From positions 620,001 to 684,000 of the forward strand of contig JABTUU010000002.1 of the NCBI GenBank assembly GCA_015075275.1: a DNA stretch of 64,000 bases, given 5' to 3'. This document shows positions 61,588 through 64,000 of the stretch, piece after piece. The notes under the pieces are model-generated. The model did no database searches and had not been told where the DNA came from. It saw nothing but the letters and a program-made list of their open reading frames with translations. A program made the position numbers and the translations under genes. The first letter of the stretch is position 1. Each line of letters starts with the position of its first letter. Origin of the DNA: Anaerolineales bacterium. GTDB taxonomy: Bacteria > Chloroflexota > Anaerolineae > Anaerolineales > Villigracilaceae.

Positions 61588-63438
61588 TTGAAAGAACGGA
61601 TAAGAAATCTTTTTCTTGAAAATAGACACTTGCACAGCGCGGAAATTTATCTACTCGCTGTGTTATTAGTCTTCGGCGCTACCGTTTGCTTGTTGCTTCC
61701 CATCAGCGCGGGCTACGATGAAGAGACGCATCTCATGCGCGTGTGGCAAATGTCTGATTTCACGTTTTTGCCGAACGAAGAGAAGACGCCATTCCCCGCC
61801 GTGTATTGGGAACTTTCGTATCGCAGGCAGTTCATCGTCCGCGCGGTGGAGGCGGACATCTGGGAAAAATATGGAAGCCTGCCGATGGACGCGTACGATT
61901 ACGTCTACGGCACGGTCGAGACGCGCTCGGTCTATTCGCCGCCGTTGTTAGCGCCGCAAGCGCTCGTGATGCGATTTCTCGGCAGAAGCGAAAGACTGCC
62001 TGCCTTGCCAGTCTATTATGCGATTCGTTTGATCGGACTCCTCAGTTATGCCCTGCTCGCCTGGCTGGCGGTGCGATTCATCCCGTTCGGCAAATGGATT
62101 CTCGCCATCCTCGCCGCGTCGCCCGTCGCCATTTTGCAAGCATCCACCATCAGCGCGGATGCGATCTCGAACGGCATCGCTTTTCTTTTTATTGGAGGCG
62201 CGCTCGCTATCGCAAGTCAAAAAGAAATTCGCTGGAAAGAGTGGGGCTGGCTATCGCTATTATTCTTCATTTTGTTTTTGGGAAAAGTCAACATCGTCCC
62301 TCTGGCTATCATCCCCTTCATCATCATTCCTCCCTCGCGCTTCAACATGCGATACGGATACATCCTCCTGCTCGCAACAACCATCGCGCTTTTTGCAATC
62401 GAAGTCGCTGGCTGGAATCTACTCGCCTATTCACAACTGCATACCGCGCCCGAAGGGACCAGCCCCGCCGGGCAAGTGTCATTCATCCTCAACAACATTC
62501 CCGAATTCCTATCCATCCTCGGCGGAACGATTCGCGGCAGAGGGTTTAGTTATCTTTTAGATTGGGTCGCCATCTACGGCTTTGCCTATTGGCCCGTCCC
62601 CGCATGGACGTTTTATCTATTCGCCGCCGCGCTGATCGCTGCCCTGTTCATCAACAACGATTCGATTCCAACTCGAACGCGGATTGGATTGTTATTCGTC
62701 TTCATCGCGTCATACGTCGGCACATACATTCTGATGTATGTCACTTTCAACCCAGTGGGATTTAAATCCATCGAAGGCGTGCAAGGACGTTACTTCACGA
62801 CAGTCATGCCGCTTCTTTTCGTCGGGCTGGCTGGTCTGCCCCTCTTCAAGCGGATTCGCATCCCCAGCGCTCTTCCCGTCATTCTCTCCGTTTTGAGTCT
62901 CCTCTTCTACACAACAGGGATGTATCTCTCCTATCACGTAGTCTGCGGCTCGCAATTTTATCAAGCGGGTTTATGCTACCAACCCAATTACAAAAACTGG
63001 GCGCCTGATGAACGCTATTCAAACCCCATCTCAACGCAACTGACTCTCAAACAGGAAATCGTTTTGGAATGTAACGGCGCAAGCGAAGTCCGCGTGTGGA
63101 TGAACGCCAGCAAAGCAGATTCCGCTGGAATGACCGAGTTCACTTTGCAAGACGTTGATCAAGGGCGCGAGATCGTCAACGAGGTCGTCAACAACTCCGA
63201 CCTCCCCACAGGAGATTGGTACGCCATTCCGTTCGATACCGATTGGGAATCGCTGGGCAAGTTTTATCTGCTCACCATTTCATCAAACGATACCGGTCCG
63301 CAAATCGCCTACTCGTTGAGAGCCGAATACCCCGCAGGGAAATTATTTGAAAACGACCAACCCGTGCCGCAAGATATGATCTTCCAAACAGGTTGTGTCG
63401 CAGGCTGGGATGCGCTCCGCCATTTCAATGCGCCTTAA
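61588..63438 (+). CDS. DUF2142 multi-pass membrane protein (GT39/GT-C-like)
   Basis: 616 residues from a TTG at 61588 with AAAGG upstream. About eleven membrane segments. Family features: GYDEETHLMRVWQMSDF in the first periplasmic loop, YSPPLLAPQALVMRFLG, and FNPVGFKSIEGVQGRYFTTV (the GRY segment). A soluble 150-residue C-terminal beta domain follows. DUF2142 proteins are thought to be GT-C glycosyltransferases or cell-wall glycan modifiers using lipid-linked sugars; the substrate here is unknown. Divergent from the KAP-FGE gene. Confidence 0.85.
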   Translation: MKERIRNLFLENRHLHSAEIYLLAVLLVFGATVCLLLPISAGYDEETHLMRVWQMSDFTFLPNEEKTPFPAVYWELSYRRQFIVRAVEADIWEKYGSLPMDAYDYVYGTVETRSVYSPPLLAPQALVMRFLGRSERLPALPVYYAIRLIGLLSYALLAWLAVRFIPFGKWILAILAASPVAILQASTISADAISNGIAFLFIGGALAIASQKEIRWKEWGWLSLLFFILFLGKVNIVPLAIIPFIIIPPSRFNMRYGYILLLATTIALFAIEVAGWNLLAYSQLHTAPEGTSPAGQVSFILNNIPEFLSILGGTIRGRGFSYLLDWVAIYGFAYWPVPAWTFYLFAAALIAALFINNDSIPTRTRIGLLFVFIASYVGTYILMYVTFNPVGFKSIEGVQGRYFTTVMPLLFVGLAGLPLFKRIRIPSALPVILSVLSLLFYTTGMYLSYHVVCGSQFYQAGLCYQPNYKNWAPDERYSNPISTQLTLKQEIVLECNGASEVRVWMNASKADSAGMTEFTLQDVDQGREIVNEVVNNSDLPTGDWYAIPFDTDWESLGKFYLLTISSNDTGPQIAYSLRAEYPAGKLFENDQPVPQDMIFQTGCVAGWDALRHFNAP

Positions 63439-63440
63439 CT

Positions 63441-64000
63441 TTATTGCGACGAGATATTCCCCACCAGCCCTAACTCGGGCGCGATCCTTCGCATCGCTTG
63501 AATCACATTCCTTGTATGTTCCCACAACTCGACGCCAAACTCCTGCGCGGCGTGTTCCATTTCCACGCGCGACGTTCCCGCCGCGAAGGCTTTATCCTTC
63601 CACTTCTTTTTGACGGAACTCGCCTCAAGATCGTACAGCGACTTGGACGGTCTCACCAACGCGACGGCAGTGATCAAGCCTGTGATCTCGTCGCACGCGC
63701 AGATGGCTTTACGTCGCATCGTGTCGCGCGGCAAATTGAGATGATCCGCGTGACTCAAAATATCCTGAATAATATCCTCGGGCACGCCGCGCTCGCGCAG
63801 CATCGGCGCTCCATCCTGCGGATGCTGCTCCAGCGTCGGGTGAATCTCCCAATCAAAATCGTGAAGCAGACCGATCAAGCCCCATGCCTCGGGGTCTTCG
63901 CCGAACTTCTCCGCGTAGAATCGCATCGCGGCTTCCACCGCAAGCATGTGATGAACAAGCCCTTCGTTCTTCACATATTCACGCACAAGAGATAACGCCT
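63441..64000 (-). CDS. HD-domain hydrolase (C-terminal part, starts beyond right edge)
   Basis: The frame is open to base 64000 (ALSLVREYVKNEG precedes any good start), so the gene begins outside the window; a GTG at 63986 is an alternative. HD motifs: LVHHMLAVEAAMRFYAEKFG, GLLHDFDWEIHP (His-Asp), ILSHADHLNL. Metal-dependent phosphohydrolase, likely on a nucleotide or related phosphate. It converges with the DUF2142 gene with only 2 nt between stops. Confidence 0.85.
   Translation of the reverse strand, partial: ALSLVREYVKNEGLVHHMLAVEAAMRFYAEKFGEDPEAWGLIGLLHDFDWEIHPTLEQHPQDGAPMLRERGVPEDIIQDILSHADHLNLPRDTMRRKAICACDEITGLITAVALVRPSKSLYDLEASSVKKKWKDKAFAAGTSRVEMEHAAQEFGVELWEHTRNVIQAMRRIAPELGLVGNISSQ

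Overview
The window looks like a chromosomal segment of an Anaerolineae-type bacterium (phylum Chloroflexota). The basis is indirect: a mevalonate kinase next to a UbiA-type decaprenyl-phosphate phosphoribosyltransferase, an R3H/AAA ATPase beside tmk, a large alpha-2-macroglobulin-like lipoprotein, Thr/Pro-rich lipoproteins with SH3-like domains, DUF2142 and GT87 membrane proteins, and many genes whose -10 box lies exactly 6 nt before the ATG (probably leaderless). The backbone is moderately GC-rich; two patches (about 10.4-13.2 kb and 24.6-26.9 kb) are clearly AT-rich and look acquired. No rRNA, tRNA, CRISPR array or integrase gene was seen.

Layout. 1-2.8 kb (minus): VOC protein end, CPBP protease, mevalonate kinase, UbiA prenyltransferase. 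2.8-9.4 kb (plus): tlyA, lepA, a flippase-like membrane protein, a GNAT-like protein, an R3H ATPase. 9.4-14.3 kb: an insertion hotspot between the R3H gene and tmk, holding three small accessory modules separated by copies of the R3H gene 3' end and a copy of the tmk 5' end. 14.3-17.2 kb (plus): tmk, a membrane protein, gmk, rhomboid protease. 17.2-24.6 kb (minus): alpha-2-macroglobulin-like giant, DsbA-like thioredoxin, V4R protein. 24.6-28.3 kb (minus): DUF262-HNH nuclease plus EcoRI-like methylase, a MITE-like element, and a CcrM-like methylase. 28.3-35.1 kb (minus): GNAT, TPR protein, double-HTH regulator, two histidine kinases with one response regulator, amidohydrolase. 35.2-41.6 kb (minus): the classic origin-proximal set parB, parA, PfkB kinase, jag, yidC, PQQ-propeller lipoprotein, yidD, rnpA, rpmH, without dnaA. 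41.7-49.4 kb: GT87 protein, comEC, two GT4 glycosyltransferases, an NTF2-like protein, a Moco-sulfurase-like aminotransferase. 49.5-58.4 kb (plus): DUF1801 protein, rpoC (no rpoB beside it), SH3 lipoprotein, gyrA. 58.4-64 kb: a REP-associated tyrosine transposase with its palindromes, a KAP NTPase-FGE fusion with a hypervariable-looking C-terminus, a DUF2142 protein and an HD hydrolase.

Most interesting points: (1) the R3H/tmk hotspot, where 95-bp copies of a gene end separate cargo modules much like attachment sites; (2) one cargo is a cytosine methyltransferase overlapping a GHKL ATPase with a C-terminal HEPN-like RxxxxH motif, a plausible anti-phage pair; (3) the KAP-FGE protein whose last 36 residues carry the signature expected of a diversity-generating-retroelement target; (4) a RAYT transposase bracketed by, and interrupted in frame by, its own palindrome; (5) recurrent GC-rich palindromes inserted in frame in several genes.

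Stretches without genes: 50003-50310 holds the rpoC promoter and a leader hairpin; 7625-7870, 26887-27158 and 55570-55778 hold only repeats or weak promoter-like text. I saw no DnaA-box cluster or parS site.
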